This document shows positions 9,901 to 18,152 of a DNA stretch of 64,000 nt, piece by piece. Where the stretch lies: the NCBI GenBank assembly GCA_905216095.1, contig CAJMSQ010000007.1:13010-77009 (forward strand), written 5' to 3'. Both the position numbers and the translations under genes were made by a program. Source of the stretch: an uncultured bacterium (GTDB lineage: Bacteria > Bacteroidota > Bacteroidia > Bacteroidales > Bacteroidaceae). The notes under the pieces were generated by a model. The model ran no database searches. It was given only the letters and a program-made list of their open reading frames with translations, and was not told where the DNA came from. How positions within the stretch are numbered: position 1 is the stretch's first letter; each line of letters opens with the position of its first letter.

Positions 9901-10799
9901 GTGGCCGTCAGGCCATCCACCGGCACCTCAATCGTTTCCGGCACGGCCGGAGCGTCACCTTCGGTCAGGAAGTAATAGGAATAATTCGAATACAACTGTT
10001 TCCGGTGTGTCCAGGACGAGGTAGAGGAATTCCAGGTCCACCTTACCGTACCTTCGGCAAAGAACAGAACCGAGCCGTTCCTTCTGAAAAGCGGCACTTC
10101 GTTCAGGTCATCAGGCACCCGGTCGCGGCCCGTGAACGTCCAGTTCTCCTCCTGCACCCGCCCGCCATAACCGTACAGTTTTACACGACTGATGTCCCTG
10201 AAACCCATCTCGGACAACCGGGCGGCAGTCAGCTGATAGATACCTTCATCCTCCACCCGGATTCTCACCCAACGCCCGGAGGCGAGCACAGAGCCTGATT
10301 TCCACCTTTCGACGCCGGCACGCGATTTCGCGTTCTTCCGCGTATAAGATTCGGGATAAACGACATCCAGTTTACAGGATACCAATCTGAAATATTTTCC
10401 ATTCCGCCTGATTACAGGACAGATGCTCACATCGAGCATCCCCCGCTTCCTGCTGATGCCGAACTCCGTTCTCGTCACGACCGTATCGGCCACCAGCCGT
10501 GCAAAGCGCCGGTCCACGATACGGCTTTCGGCGGCAGACAAGGGCTTATATTCCGGATACGTCAGTCTGACACGCATTCCGGCGGAACCCTCATGCTCCA
10601 GTTCCAGACGGGTCACGAACTCGGGCAGTCCCTGCTCGGTGACAGGATAATCCACTGCGGGAATATCCGTGAATACCGGCAACGAATCGTTTGCCGGAGT
10701 CCGGGCCTGCAGAGCGCCGCCCCATACCATCGCGAGCGACAACAGCAGGCAGTATTTCAGTATTGTATCTTTTATCCGCATTCCACTATTCTGTTTCAT
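6954..10799 (-). CDS. porU: T9SS sortase PorU (C25 gingipain-like cysteine peptidase)
   Basis: 1281-residue surface protease that removes C-terminal sorting domains of T9SS cargo and attaches the cargo to A-LPS. The C25 catalytic pair is intact: His in FNYTGHGSP (about residue 782) and Cys in VLASCEICPYD (about 814). A signal sequence lies at the N-terminus (hydrophobic block near residues 14-30), followed by several hundred residues of beta-rich prodomain. The C-terminus (from about 1190) is itself a CTD-like Ig domain ending KKMVIIKQ, which PorU retains. The ATG overlaps the upstream TGA as ATGA, so translation is probably coupled to the FAH-like gene. porV follows directly. Confidence 0.96.
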   Translation of the reverse strand: MKQNSGMRIKDTILKYCLLLSLAMVWGGALQARTPANDSLPVFTDIPAVDYPVTEQGLPEFVTRLELEHEGSAGMRVRLTYPEYKPLSAAESRIVDRRFARLVADTVVTRTEFGISRKRGMLDVSICPVIRRNGKYFRLVSCKLDVVYPESYTRKNAKSRAGVERWKSGSVLASGRWVRIRVEDEGIYQLTAARLSEMGFRDISRVKLYGYGGRVQEENWTFTGRDRVPDDLNEVPLFRRNGSVLFFAEGTVRWTWNSSTSSWTHRKQLYSNYSYYFLTEGDAPAVPETIEVPVDGLTATADEVCHHALMDKDAVSFYAGGRELYDDYDFKQGTSHTFRLAAPGLVSGQQTTVDVGLAAANSVATSVQVELNGASLGRMSIEKLGSEQSAREARYSFKTEHLSGENQVAFSLPSGTDARLNYIRFSYPKRLDAADGGYAFSLNRDGKAALSISNASASTHVWRIATAGSPMADMAGTLEGGTLLVGIPDARDRYVIVDVNKEYPSPQVAGEVPNQDLHASAPQDMVIIVPSGGKLTAQAERLAEAHRQKDGLRVAVVTAQQLYNEFSSGTPDASAYRRFMKMLYDRAETDADLPKYLLLFGDCAWDNRMITSDWRSCSPDDFLLSFELNTESRSYVKTEILHGKIDSYVTDDFYGWLDDGEGLSYVTNKLDLGIGRFPCTDESTATVYVDKVIAYMDNGEVGNWKNKIYFLADDINDNLHMDDAEEVVKKMEAQHGNDIYLRKVYWDAYKRTSSATGFSYPQVTSLLRNYMKQGALMFNYTGHGSPLQISHSNLLTDDDFRLSSSGRFPLWVLASCEICPYDTQTQDIGRVALGNPDGGAIAMMCASRSVYSNYNRSINARFTNNVLSTSDNGKAYPMGEALRLTKVGLIEGSGDVDRTFNKLKYVLLGDPALSLAVPTHRMVIDSINGYKLADGERFQLKAGSVARFSGYVAQGTGIATGFDGLVSVTVMDRMEKIVCKKNDYLTSKPMEYNDRTKVIFEGQDSVMAGRFSVEVSIPRDISYTEDSGRIMLYAVNKDHSMEAHGHNDQFYLDGTDSTVEPDKTAPTVYLYLNTPDFPNGGIVGPDAVFVAEVSDDCGINVSGISVGHDLELTLDNDVQNTHVLNEYFSYDFGSYRTGTVTYPLTGLSAGKHSLSFKVWDVNNNPATSVLDFYVGSRDMAGFEVSATRNPVYTTTSFVTLLPEHDSDVSVIIEVYDMMGKLVWISAAESVTSASGYHTKNWNLTNAAGVPLPAGVYLYRAKVTGANREMETDAKKMVIIKQ

Positions 10800-11443
10800 T
10801 TTATATTGAACGACAGCACTTTCTCCTCGCCTATAAATCCCGTCAGCCGGGTATCTATCACAGCTTCAGGCTGCACACTGCCACACATCAGACAGAGCAG
10901 GTCGCCCTGCCGCAACGTATAGAAATTGCTGACATAGGCCAGGTATTCATCGGCATCCGCCATCACGTGGCCAGCCGACGCACAATCCACCTCCTCTCCG
11001 TTACAGCAGAGCCGAAGCCGTGGAAACCCGTCCGCCGTACCGCTTTCCGGCAGAGGGACAAACTTTCCCATAGCCGCGGAACCGTCAAAACCGGTGCTGA
11101 TTTCCCACGGAAGTCCCTCTTCCCTGCACTTAGTGAAAAGGTTCAGCGCAGTAAACGCAACTCCCATGGTAACAGCATCATAATATCTGCCCGCATATTT
11201 CGATGAAATACACTTTCCGAGACGGCAGACACGGAGCACCAGCGACATTTCATAGACACAGGGTCGGGCGTAATCGGGCACGAAAAACGGCCGACTGTCC
11301 CGTAAGAGAGTCGTATCCGGCAACGTATGTACCACCGGGATTCTATCCGCCGGCAACGACACTCCTTGCAGTATTAACGGAGTATCCTGTTTTTTATTTT
11401 GCAGGCCGTAGCGTTTACGGTCGGTCAATACAATAATTTTCAC
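10796..11443 (-). CDS. Reduced FAH (fumarylacetoacetate hydrolase)-like protein
   Basis: 215 residues resembling a shortened FAH-fold protein. The stretch FVPDYARPCVYEMSLVLRV matches the family's strand carrying a metal-binding Glu, and DAVTMGVAFTALNLF plus FDGSAAMGKFVP follow in the expected order. The usual C-terminal TGTPxGVG loop is replaced by a different sequence containing GDLLCLMCG, so the active site may be incomplete. It overlaps porU by 4 bp (ATGA) and follows the DUF3078 gene by 18 bp. Its coupling to a surface sortase has no obvious metabolic reason. FAH membership is likely; activity is unproven. Confidence 0.7.
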   Translation of the reverse strand: MKIIVLTDRKRYGLQNKKQDTPLILQGVSLPADRIPVVHTLPDTTLLRDSRPFFVPDYARPCVYEMSLVLRVCRLGKCISSKYAGRYYDAVTMGVAFTALNLFTKCREEGLPWEISTGFDGSAAMGKFVPLPESGTADGFPRLRLCCNGEEVDCASAGHVMADADEYLAYVSNFYTLRQGDLLCLMCGSVQPEAVIDTRLTGFIGEEKVLSFNIK

Positions 11444-11461
11444 TTACGTTCTTTTTTATTT

Positions 11462-12805
11462 TCAGAAAGAAAGTTCCAGACCCAGGGACAAGGTCTCGTT
11501 GAACTGGAAGTAGGAATCCCCCTCCTTGCGGTTCACATTGTCATCAAAGCGCGGGTACAAGAACAACTTGGCGGTCAATGCCTTGTTGATAATCATCGTG
11601 AAGGTGTTTTCCCACTCTATCTGCGCCCTGTCATAGTCGGTGAAGTAGAAGATACGCCCTTTCCAATGTACATTTTTAATGACATCCCAATCGTAATTCA
11701 CCGTAACGGTGGAACCGAACTCATACTTCGTGTGCCTTCCCTCGGTCAGACCGAACGAAGTCGCCAGCGACTTACGGTCCACATACTTGAAATTGCAGGC
11801 AAAAGGCGAGATGGTCGCATTCACATTGAACTTCTTCACGTTCAGTTTATAGTCCATACCGATGGAAAACACACTCTCGAACGGCGACATGAAGTCCGAA
11901 TAGACCTTTGCGTCGTTTGCCTTATAGCCACGACAGAACTGCGTGTTGCTTTGCAGCATTACCGTGTAGTACCAATGCTTTGTCGCCCGCAATCCCAGTT
12001 TGTTGGTCAGTCGCAACAGGTCTGTGTTCGTCTTATACTTGTGCTCCTCGTCCTTGCGTGAGGTCTGGAAGCCCAGTTTCATTTCCAACGTGTTCGAGAA
12101 AACCACCTTCTGCTTGTTATTATAGGTGGCCTCGATGGATGTGGCCGCCAACATCGAATTATAACTCTCCCCGCCCTTGTACCAATTGTCCGAGACGTGG
12201 TTCTGCATGAAGTGGAAAGAAAAGTTCGTCTTGAATTTCCAGAAGTTAGGCCGCCGCACGACAATATCCCAGTCTTTGGCCAAGGCATCGTCCATGTCGT
12301 GCCGCACGGACTCTACGGGTGCTTTTTCCGAAAGCTTAATTTCCGGTTTCACTTCCCGCACTATATCGTCGCGCAGTCCGCTGTCCCCGCCTCCGGCCTC
12401 GGCCAGATGCCTAATCAGCCACGGTCTGGTGACGTACACATCCGTCAGCAGACGTCCTATTTCGCCGGCCAGCGAGTCCACTCCGAGCTTTCTGCCTGCG
12501 GAATCGGCCGATTGCAGACGGAAAGATACCGCCCGGTCATAGAACGTAGGGGAGGCGAACAACGGGAAATAGTAAGGATTGCTCAGTGTGTCCGGCTTCG
12601 TATTGCGCCACTGCGCAAAGCGGGAGCGCAAAGACTGCAAAGAGTCGGCATAGGCGTCATAAGTCTCAGCCGGATGCGACTTCCGGACCGTATGTCCACG
12701 ACGCGCGGAATGTCCGGATTCATGACGTACGGAGTACTGTGCCGATGCCTGTAAAGACAACACTAAGAGAACGACGGTCAGTATGTATGTTTTCTTCATT
12801 TTCAT
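11462..12805 (-). CDS. DUF3078-family outer-membrane protein
   Basis: 447 residues from the chosen ATG at 12805 (12799 is also possible). Longer frames upstream are rejected because the -7 box TATCTTTG lies at 12824-12831. Signal peptide MKMKKTYILTVVLLVLSLQASA-Q, a His/Arg-rich linker, then a region of about 300 residues of alternating strands starting at KDWDIVVRRPNFWKFKTNFSF and containing the DUF3078 hallmark QNHVSDNWYKGGESYNSM. It ends SLGLELSF with a terminal aromatic, as in outer-membrane barrels. First gene of the run leading to porU. Function is unknown; the position suggests an envelope role expressed with the T9SS. Confidence 0.85.
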   Translation of the reverse strand: MKMKKTYILTVVLLVLSLQASAQYSVRHESGHSARRGHTVRKSHPAETYDAYADSLQSLRSRFAQWRNTKPDTLSNPYYFPLFASPTFYDRAVSFRLQSADSAGRKLGVDSLAGEIGRLLTDVYVTRPWLIRHLAEAGGGDSGLRDDIVREVKPEIKLSEKAPVESVRHDMDDALAKDWDIVVRRPNFWKFKTNFSFHFMQNHVSDNWYKGGESYNSMLAATSIEATYNNKQKVVFSNTLEMKLGFQTSRKDEEHKYKTNTDLLRLTNKLGLRATKHWYYTVMLQSNTQFCRGYKANDAKVYSDFMSPFESVFSIGMDYKLNVKKFNVNATISPFACNFKYVDRKSLATSFGLTEGRHTKYEFGSTVTVNYDWDVIKNVHWKGRIFYFTDYDRAQIEWENTFTMIINKALTAKLFLYPRFDDNVNRKEGDSYFQFNETLSLGLELSF

Positions 12806-12823
12806 CAGACGGTATTTCTTTTG

Positions 12824-12831
12824 CAAAGATA
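12824..12831 (-). promoter_or_regulatory. -7 box of the DUF3078-porU-porV-ispF operon
   Basis: Minus-strand TATCTTTG, with CTTG 17 bp upstream (12849-12852). The expected start of transcription is about 10 nt before the ATG at 12805, so the leader is very short. Confidence 0.7.
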
Positions 12832-12940
12832 CATATAAAAAACGAGAACAAGGCAGACTGACGCGACAAGCTCGCCAAAGACACACATCCGTCGCCCGGC
12901 CGCCACCCCTTCCTTATACGCATCCGTTTACGGCGCGACA

Positions 12941-13025
12941 ATTTTAACACTATTTGCTTTTGGCCCGAAAATGTATTATCTTTGCATTACGGAAGTGCAG
13001 GGGACGGCTGAAGCCGCCCTTTTTT
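12941..13025 (+). ncRNA. Element copy A: orphan promoter plus immediate hairpin (candidate small RNA)
   Basis: Directly visible: ATTTTAACA (12941-12949), -33 TTTG (12953-12956), 20-bp spacer, -7 TATCTTTG (12977-12984), then a GC hairpin with one bulge (GGGACGGC-TGAA-GCCGCCC, 13001-13019) and six T. The predicted transcript would run from about 12990 to 13025, too short for a protein. Copies with the same boxes and spacing occur at 55876-55961 (+) and 41773-41857 (-). mutS2 lies 285 bp further on but has its own promoter, so a leader role is less likely. Confidence 0.55.
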
Positions 13026-13096
13026 CGTAGGAAAAGGCTTGTTTCTGGCAGGAACTATCCCTATGACCCGATTTCGCAAGTGCCTTTCAGTCGTTC

Positions 13097-13149
13097 CTAC
13101 ATGCCATGTAGTTTTCCTCGGCCCTGCATGTAAAGGAAAACACATGGCA
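13097..13149 (+). repeat. CTACATG-CATGTAG palindrome and overlapping imperfect inverted repeat
   Basis: CTACATGCCATGTAG (13097-13111) is palindromic around a central C. TGCCATGTAGTTTTCCT (13102-13118) also pairs with AGGAAAACACATGGCA (13134-13149) with one bulge. Equivalent palindromes occur in the two other element copies and in the hairpins at 33946-34023. Confidence 0.65.
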
Positions 13150-13176
13150 CATACGCGCCCGAAATTGTGCACAAAA

Positions 13177-13191
13177 GTTAAAAATGTTAAT
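13177..13191 (+). repeat. Distal GTTAAAnnTGTTAA box of element copy A
   Basis: GTTAAAAATGTTAAT. Matching boxes are at 56134-56148 (copy B) and 41586-41600 on the minus strand (copy C), 193-215 bp after each -7 box. Together with the upstream TTAACA it forms inverted ends around each copy. Confidence 0.55.
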
Positions 13192-13282
13192 ATTGAAGCG
13201 GTCCTACACAGGCGTACAGCGGAATATCATGGTTTTTCGGGGTTTAAGCCGCCTACATGGCCCTTAAGCGCGCGTTTTTCGT

Positions 13283-13290
13283 TATATTTG
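13283..13290 (+). promoter_or_regulatory. -7 box of mutS2 promoter
   Basis: TATATTTG placed 19 nt before the mutS2 ATG. This gives mutS2 its own start site, independent of element A. Confidence 0.7.
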
Positions 13291-13309
13291 CACTTCAAAC
13301 AGAAAAATA

Positions 13310-15928
13310 ATGATTTATCCTGAGAATTTCGAACGCAAGATCGGCTTCAACGACATACGCACCCAGCTGAAAGGCAGATGTATGTCCACCCTCGGCACCG
13401 AATGGGTGGACAACCGTCTGACGTTCATGACCGACTACGAAGACATTCTGGAAGCGCAGGAACGGGCAGGCGAGTTCGCCCGCTTCATGGAAGAGGAGGA
13501 CGACATATACGAAAACAACTTCTTTGACGTCCGGCAGCCGTTGCTCCGCATACGGCCGGAACGGACTTACATGGAAGAACTTGACCTGTTCGACCTGAAA
13601 CGGTCGCTCAAGACCATTTCCGACTTGGTCGGCTTCTTCACACGGCCGGCTGACGAAGACGGGCGTGACACGACAACGGCTGCGGATGAAGACGGCAACG
13701 ATGCTTCCACCCGGAAAAACGGCAACGGACGTGACAATGCCGAAGCCACACCCTACCCGGCCCTGCGCCGGATGGCCGAAAGCGTCACCGCCTTTCCCGA
13801 AATCGTCAAGAAAATAGACGCCATCCTCAACAAATACGGCAAAGTCAAGGACACAGCCTCCAGCGAACTGCTGTCGGTCCGCCACTCGATAGAGGTGACA
13901 ACGCGCGGCATATCGCATACGCTGCGCAACATCATCACCGAGGCACAAAACGAAGGATACATAGAGCGGGATGTCAGCCCTACGCTGCGCGACGGCCGCC
14001 TGGTCATCCCCGTAGCCCCGGCCCTGAAACGTAAGATAAAGGGCATCATACACGATGAATCGGCGACCGGAAAAACCATCTTCATAGAACCGTCGGCCGT
14101 CGTGGATGCCAACAACCGCATCCGCGAACTGAAAGCTGCCGAAAAGCGGGAAGTCATCCGCATCCTGCAGGAACTCACGCAGCAGATAAGGCCGCACGTG
14201 CCCGAAATATTGTCGTCGCTGCAATTCCTCGCACATATCGACTACCTGCGCGCACTCGCCACTTTCTCCGTCACGTTCGACGCCATCGCACCGCGGTTGG
14301 TCGATGCGCCGCATCTGGACTGGTCGCAGGCACGTCACCCCTTGCTGCAACAGTCGCTCGAACGTCACGGCCGGAAAATGGTCCCGCTCGACATCACCCT
14401 GCGGAAAGGGGAACGCATACTGCTCATATCCGGTCCGAACGCAGGCGGAAAATCGGTTTGTCTGAAGACCGTCGGCCTGTTGCAGTACATGCTGCAATGC
14501 GGGATGCCGGTACCCATGCGCGAAAACTCCACAGCCGGAATATTCAACCATATATTCATTGACATCGGCGACGAACAAAGCATCGAAGACGACCTCAGCA
14601 CCTATTCCAGCCACCTGACGAACATGAAGCAGATGATGAAAAACTGCGACCGCCGCAGTCTCCTGCTCATAGACGAGTTCGGCGGCGGCACCGAACCTCA
14701 GATTGGCGGCGCCATGGCCGAGGCCATCCTGCACAAGTTCGTGGAGAAAGAAACTTACGGCATCATCACCACCCACTACCAGAACCTCAAACTGTACGGC
14801 CAGTCATGTCCTTCGATTGTGAACGGCGCAATGCTCTACGACCGGGGACAGATGCAACCGCTCTTCATACTGCAGACCGGAAACCCGGGAAGTTCTTTCG
14901 CTATTGAGATTGCACGCAAAATCGGAATCCCGGAGGATGTCATCGCCCATGCTTCGGACATCGTCGGAAAGGATTACGTGATGTCCGACAAGTATCTGCA
15001 GGACATTGTCCGCGACAAGATGTACTGGGAGAACAAGCGGCGCAACATCCATCACCGCGAAAAACAACTGGAAGAAACCGTCACCCGTTACGAAACGGAG
15101 ATGGAACAGTTCCAACAGGAGAAGAAAGGCATCATGGCCAAAGCCAAAACCGACGCCGAAGCGCTCCTGAAGGAATCGAATGCCATCATCGAGAATACCA
15201 TCCGCACCATCCGGGAAGCACAAGCCGACAAAGAACGGACACGCGCCGTCCGGAACGAACTGTCCGCCTTCAAGGAACAATTAGGCAGCCGGCCGGAGGC
15301 GGAAGACGAGATTGCGCGGAAAATCGCCAAGATAAAGCGCAGGCAGGAACGCAAGAAAAACAACAAAGGGAAAGGCCCGGTTGGCGGCACAACCGGCGGA
15401 AACCTGCAAACACCGGGCAACGGAACTACCCCCCGGCAGGAAAACGGTGGAAAGATGTCCCCCATCACTCCCGGATGTCATGTCCGCATCAAGGGACAGG
15501 ACACCATCGGAAAGGTAGACAGCATCAACGGAAAAACGGCACGCGTCCTCTTCGGCATGATGTACACCAACATCGCGACCGACAGGCTCGAAAGGACCAC
15601 CCCGCCGCCGACGGACAACATTTCCAAAGCCGCCACATTCATCAGCAGGGAGACAAGGGATGCCATGTACGAGAAGAAACTGCACTTCAAGCCCGAAATA
15701 GACCTGCGGGGTATGCGTGCGGAAGAAGCACTGACGGCTACTTCCTATTTCATCGACGACGCCATACAACTGGAACAAAGCCGCGTGCGCATACTCCACG
15801 GAACAGGAACAGGCGTGCTGCGCGAACTCATCCGCAACTACCTTGCCACCGTCCCCGGCGTACGCGCCTACCACGACGAGCATGTACAGTTCGGCGGGGC
15901 CGGAATAACGATAGCCGAACTGGAATAG
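13310..15928 (+). CDS. mutS2: MutS2-family ATPase/endonuclease with Smr domain
   Basis: 872 residues. MutS2 proteins bind branched DNA and, in some bacteria, collided ribosomes; they restrain recombination or help ribosome rescue. Seen: MutS core helices, Walker A GPNAGGKS (about 375), Walker B LLIDEFGGGTEP (about 453), THYQNLK, a long charged coiled coil (about 560-690), and a C-terminal Smr nuclease domain with LRGMRAEEA (about 798) and LHGTGTGVL (about 829). Odd: residues 113-148 form an Asp/Gly/Asn-rich low-complexity insert containing two DEDG repeats in the N-terminal domain. The mismatch-recognition domain of MutS is absent, as normal for MutS2. Confidence 0.94.
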   Translation: MIYPENFERKIGFNDIRTQLKGRCMSTLGTEWVDNRLTFMTDYEDILEAQERAGEFARFMEEEDDIYENNFFDVRQPLLRIRPERTYMEELDLFDLKRSLKTISDLVGFFTRPADEDGRDTTTAADEDGNDASTRKNGNGRDNAEATPYPALRRMAESVTAFPEIVKKIDAILNKYGKVKDTASSELLSVRHSIEVTTRGISHTLRNIITEAQNEGYIERDVSPTLRDGRLVIPVAPALKRKIKGIIHDESATGKTIFIEPSAVVDANNRIRELKAAEKREVIRILQELTQQIRPHVPEILSSLQFLAHIDYLRALATFSVTFDAIAPRLVDAPHLDWSQARHPLLQQSLERHGRKMVPLDITLRKGERILLISGPNAGGKSVCLKTVGLLQYMLQCGMPVPMRENSTAGIFNHIFIDIGDEQSIEDDLSTYSSHLTNMKQMMKNCDRRSLLLIDEFGGGTEPQIGGAMAEAILHKFVEKETYGIITTHYQNLKLYGQSCPSIVNGAMLYDRGQMQPLFILQTGNPGSSFAIEIARKIGIPEDVIAHASDIVGKDYVMSDKYLQDIVRDKMYWENKRRNIHHREKQLEETVTRYETEMEQFQQEKKGIMAKAKTDAEALLKESNAIIENTIRTIREAQADKERTRAVRNELSAFKEQLGSRPEAEDEIARKIAKIKRRQERKKNNKGKGPVGGTTGGNLQTPGNGTTPRQENGGKMSPITPGCHVRIKGQDTIGKVDSINGKTARVLFGMMYTNIATDRLERTTPPPTDNISKAATFISRETRDAMYEKKLHFKPEIDLRGMRAEEALTATSYFIDDAIQLEQSRVRILHGTGTGVLRELIRNYLATVPGVRAYHDEHVQFGGAGITIAELE

Positions 15929-16033
15929 ACGTTCCTTTCCATTATCCGACAGGGAACAGAAAATCAGCGACTATACAGAAATGCACCCGACCAACCGGAG
16001 AATCAGCATTAGAAACATATCATCTATCATACC

Positions 16034-17869
16034 ATGAAAAAGACATTACTTTATCTGCTCTTAGCGGTTCTCGTCATACCGGGCGAGGCCACACGGCCAT
16101 TCCGCCGCATGTTCAGTGCCAGGCAAAGCGACGGCACGACCCTGCAGGTCTTCGACAGAAGCAACCACCGCTTCACCTGCCTTACAACCGCCGACGGCAT
16201 TCCCCTCGTAAGGAACGAGAATGGCGATTTCTGCTACGCACGCCTCGGCGGCAACGACCTGCTGGCTTCGGACAGAATTGCGCATGAGCCGGCATCGCGT
16301 TCCGTGTCAGAGCAAACATTTGTCACCGCAAGCAGTGCGGGCACCCGACAACTCCTTGCCCGTTTCGCCGAAGACCTTTCCCAATCCGACTCCCCCGTAG
16401 CCGGTCGCTCCGTAGGTGGCGGTGACGGTTTAGGCACATACGGCCAGACAGCCGGAGGCGTGGTCAGCAGCATCGGAACACCCACGATCCCGGTTGTGAT
16501 GGTAGAGTTTCCGGACCGGAAGTTCGCGGAAGGCACCACGGCCGAGAAGCTTTCCCGCGCGCTCAACGAGAACAAATACGCCGACGAACAGGGATGTGTG
16601 GGCAGTGTGAAGGATTATTTCACCGCACAAAGCAATTCGCTTTTCGTACCCACATTCCAGGTTGTCGCCACCGTCACTGCCGACAAGGACTATGCCTATT
16701 ACGGCCAGAACTCCGGCTCACGCAAGGACATTTACTGCAAAGCACTGATTCAGGAAGCGCTGAACAAGGCCGCACAGCAAGGTGTAGATTTCAGCACTTT
16801 CAGGGAAAACGAAGGCAATGTCCCACTGGTCAGTATCTATTACGCAGGACCCGGTGAACATTCCGCCTATGAGACCGGCTGCGAAAACTATCTTTGGGCG
16901 CATTTCAGCCGGACGTCATTCACGGTAAACAATGTAAAAATCAATTCCTACTTCATCGGAAACGAATTGCTGCAGAACTACGACCGCAACATACTTGACG
17001 ACCAGAACAATCCCGTTCCGCAAGGCGCCGCCTTCGACGGCATCGGCGTCTTCGTGCATGAGTTCGGACACGCTCTCGGACTACCGGACTTCTATTATAC
17101 GGGCAGCAACAACGATATCTACAACAGCCTGGAAACGCCCAACTTCTGGTCTATCATGGACTACGGACAGTACTACCGTGACGGCTACGCACCAATTGGT
17201 TACAATGCGTTGGAACGCAGCATGATGGGCTGGCTCAAGGTCAGCGAACTGACTGACGCACAGGTAGCGACGTTATATCCGTTCGGAAGCGAAGAACAGG
17301 GTAACACGGCCTATTGCATCAAGAACGATGCCAACACCAAGGAGTATTTCCTGCTCGAGAACCGACAACCCGACACATGGTATCCCGCCGTCATGGGGCA
17401 CGGAATGCTGATAACACACGTGGACTATGATGCTTCTGCGTGGAGAAACAACAACTTGAACAACAATCCCGACCACCAACGTTTCCAGATAGTTCCGGCC
17501 GACAACGTGAAAAAGGCCCAAGGATGGGCTGACTACAAAGGCGACCTCTTTCCCGGAACGACCGGTGCGTCAGAACTGACAGACCTTTCACAGCCTTCGA
17601 GCGCGGTATATACCGGAACGACTCTCAACAAACCTGTTTTCGACATCACCGAAAAGGACGGAGTCATACAGTTTGCCTATCTTGACGCCTCGCTCACCGG
17701 TATAGAGGAACTGCCTGCAACCATCCGGGAAAAAGAAAATGTAACCGTCTATACCCTTGACGGACGTATCGTCAAAACGACCCGACGGGAGAATGTTGGC
17801 AACGACCTGCGTCCGGGTATCTATCTGCTGAAAGGCGGCAACGATTGCCGGAAGATTTTCGTCCGCTAA
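16034..17869 (+). CDS. M6-family metalloprotease with T9SS sorting domain
   Basis: 611-residue secreted zinc peptidase of the immune-inhibitor-A-like M6 class. Signal peptide at 1-19 (MKKTLLYLLLAVLVIPGEA), a propeptide to about residue 130, then the catalytic domain with HEFGHALGLPD (His at about 341 and 345, third ligand Asp/His side after GLPD) and the downstream WSIMDYGQYY Met-turn segment. The last 80 residues are a T9SS type A sorting domain (YTLDGRIVK ... LRPGIYLLKGG ... KIFVR), so it is a predicted PorU/PorV cargo. A hairpin terminator follows. Possible targets are host or dietary proteins; that is inferred. Confidence 0.93.
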   Translation: MKKTLLYLLLAVLVIPGEATRPFRRMFSARQSDGTTLQVFDRSNHRFTCLTTADGIPLVRNENGDFCYARLGGNDLLASDRIAHEPASRSVSEQTFVTASSAGTRQLLARFAEDLSQSDSPVAGRSVGGGDGLGTYGQTAGGVVSSIGTPTIPVVMVEFPDRKFAEGTTAEKLSRALNENKYADEQGCVGSVKDYFTAQSNSLFVPTFQVVATVTADKDYAYYGQNSGSRKDIYCKALIQEALNKAAQQGVDFSTFRENEGNVPLVSIYYAGPGEHSAYETGCENYLWAHFSRTSFTVNNVKINSYFIGNELLQNYDRNILDDQNNPVPQGAAFDGIGVFVHEFGHALGLPDFYYTGSNNDIYNSLETPNFWSIMDYGQYYRDGYAPIGYNALERSMMGWLKVSELTDAQVATLYPFGSEEQGNTAYCIKNDANTKEYFLLENRQPDTWYPAVMGHGMLITHVDYDASAWRNNNLNNNPDHQRFQIVPADNVKKAQGWADYKGDLFPGTTGASELTDLSQPSSAVYTGTTLNKPVFDITEKDGVIQFAYLDASLTGIEELPATIREKENVTVYTLDGRIVKTTRRENVGNDLRPGIYLLKGGNDCRKIFVR

Positions 17870-17956
17870 GGTGTTGCACCGGATACCGGCAGGTATCCGC
17901 GACTCCGCATAAGTATTTTACGTTACACCATGAGGGTGTATCATAATGTCCAATTA

Positions 17957-17990
17957 TACCCCTGCTACAGCAACCTGTGGCAGGGGTAAT
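17957..17990 (+). terminator. Terminator after the M6 protease gene
   Basis: Stem TACCCCTGC (17957-17965) with GCAGGGGTA (17980-17988), plus a short inner CAG/CTG pairing, followed by ATTTCTT. The rest of the 283-bp gap (17870-18152) is A/T-rich with the promoter of the next gene at its end. Confidence 0.75.
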
Positions 17991-18121
17991 TTCTTAAAAA
18001 AGGGAGTTTTGACACGCCATCTTTTGTATTTTTGAGTTAGTCCGAAAATTTGGTTACAACATAGTTTTTTCTTATGATAACATTCTTATATAGCAGATTT
18101 TGTTTTATTGCACTTTTTACC

Positions 18122-18129
18122 TATATTTG
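18122..18129 (+). promoter_or_regulatory. -7 box of thioredoxin-like gene
   Basis: TATATTTG. It lies inside the upstream in-frame extension of the next gene, so translation must begin downstream, at the ATG at 18153. Confidence 0.7.
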
Positions 18130-18152
18130 CCAATAATAAATATTTATTTTGG

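Noticed and set aside
8427..10298. 623-codon open frame on the plus strand opposite porU
   Set aside because: Antisense shadow of a well-supported gene; His/Arg/Ile-rich composition without any domain.
12941..13309. Element A as a transcription attenuator or riboswitch for mutS2
   Set aside because: mutS2 has its own -7 box at 13283 and the other two copies have no gene to control.
13295..14776. 493-codon open frame on the minus strand opposite mutS2
   Set aside because: It mirrors the mutS2 codons and has no motif or promoter; mutS2 has clear Walker and Smr motifs.
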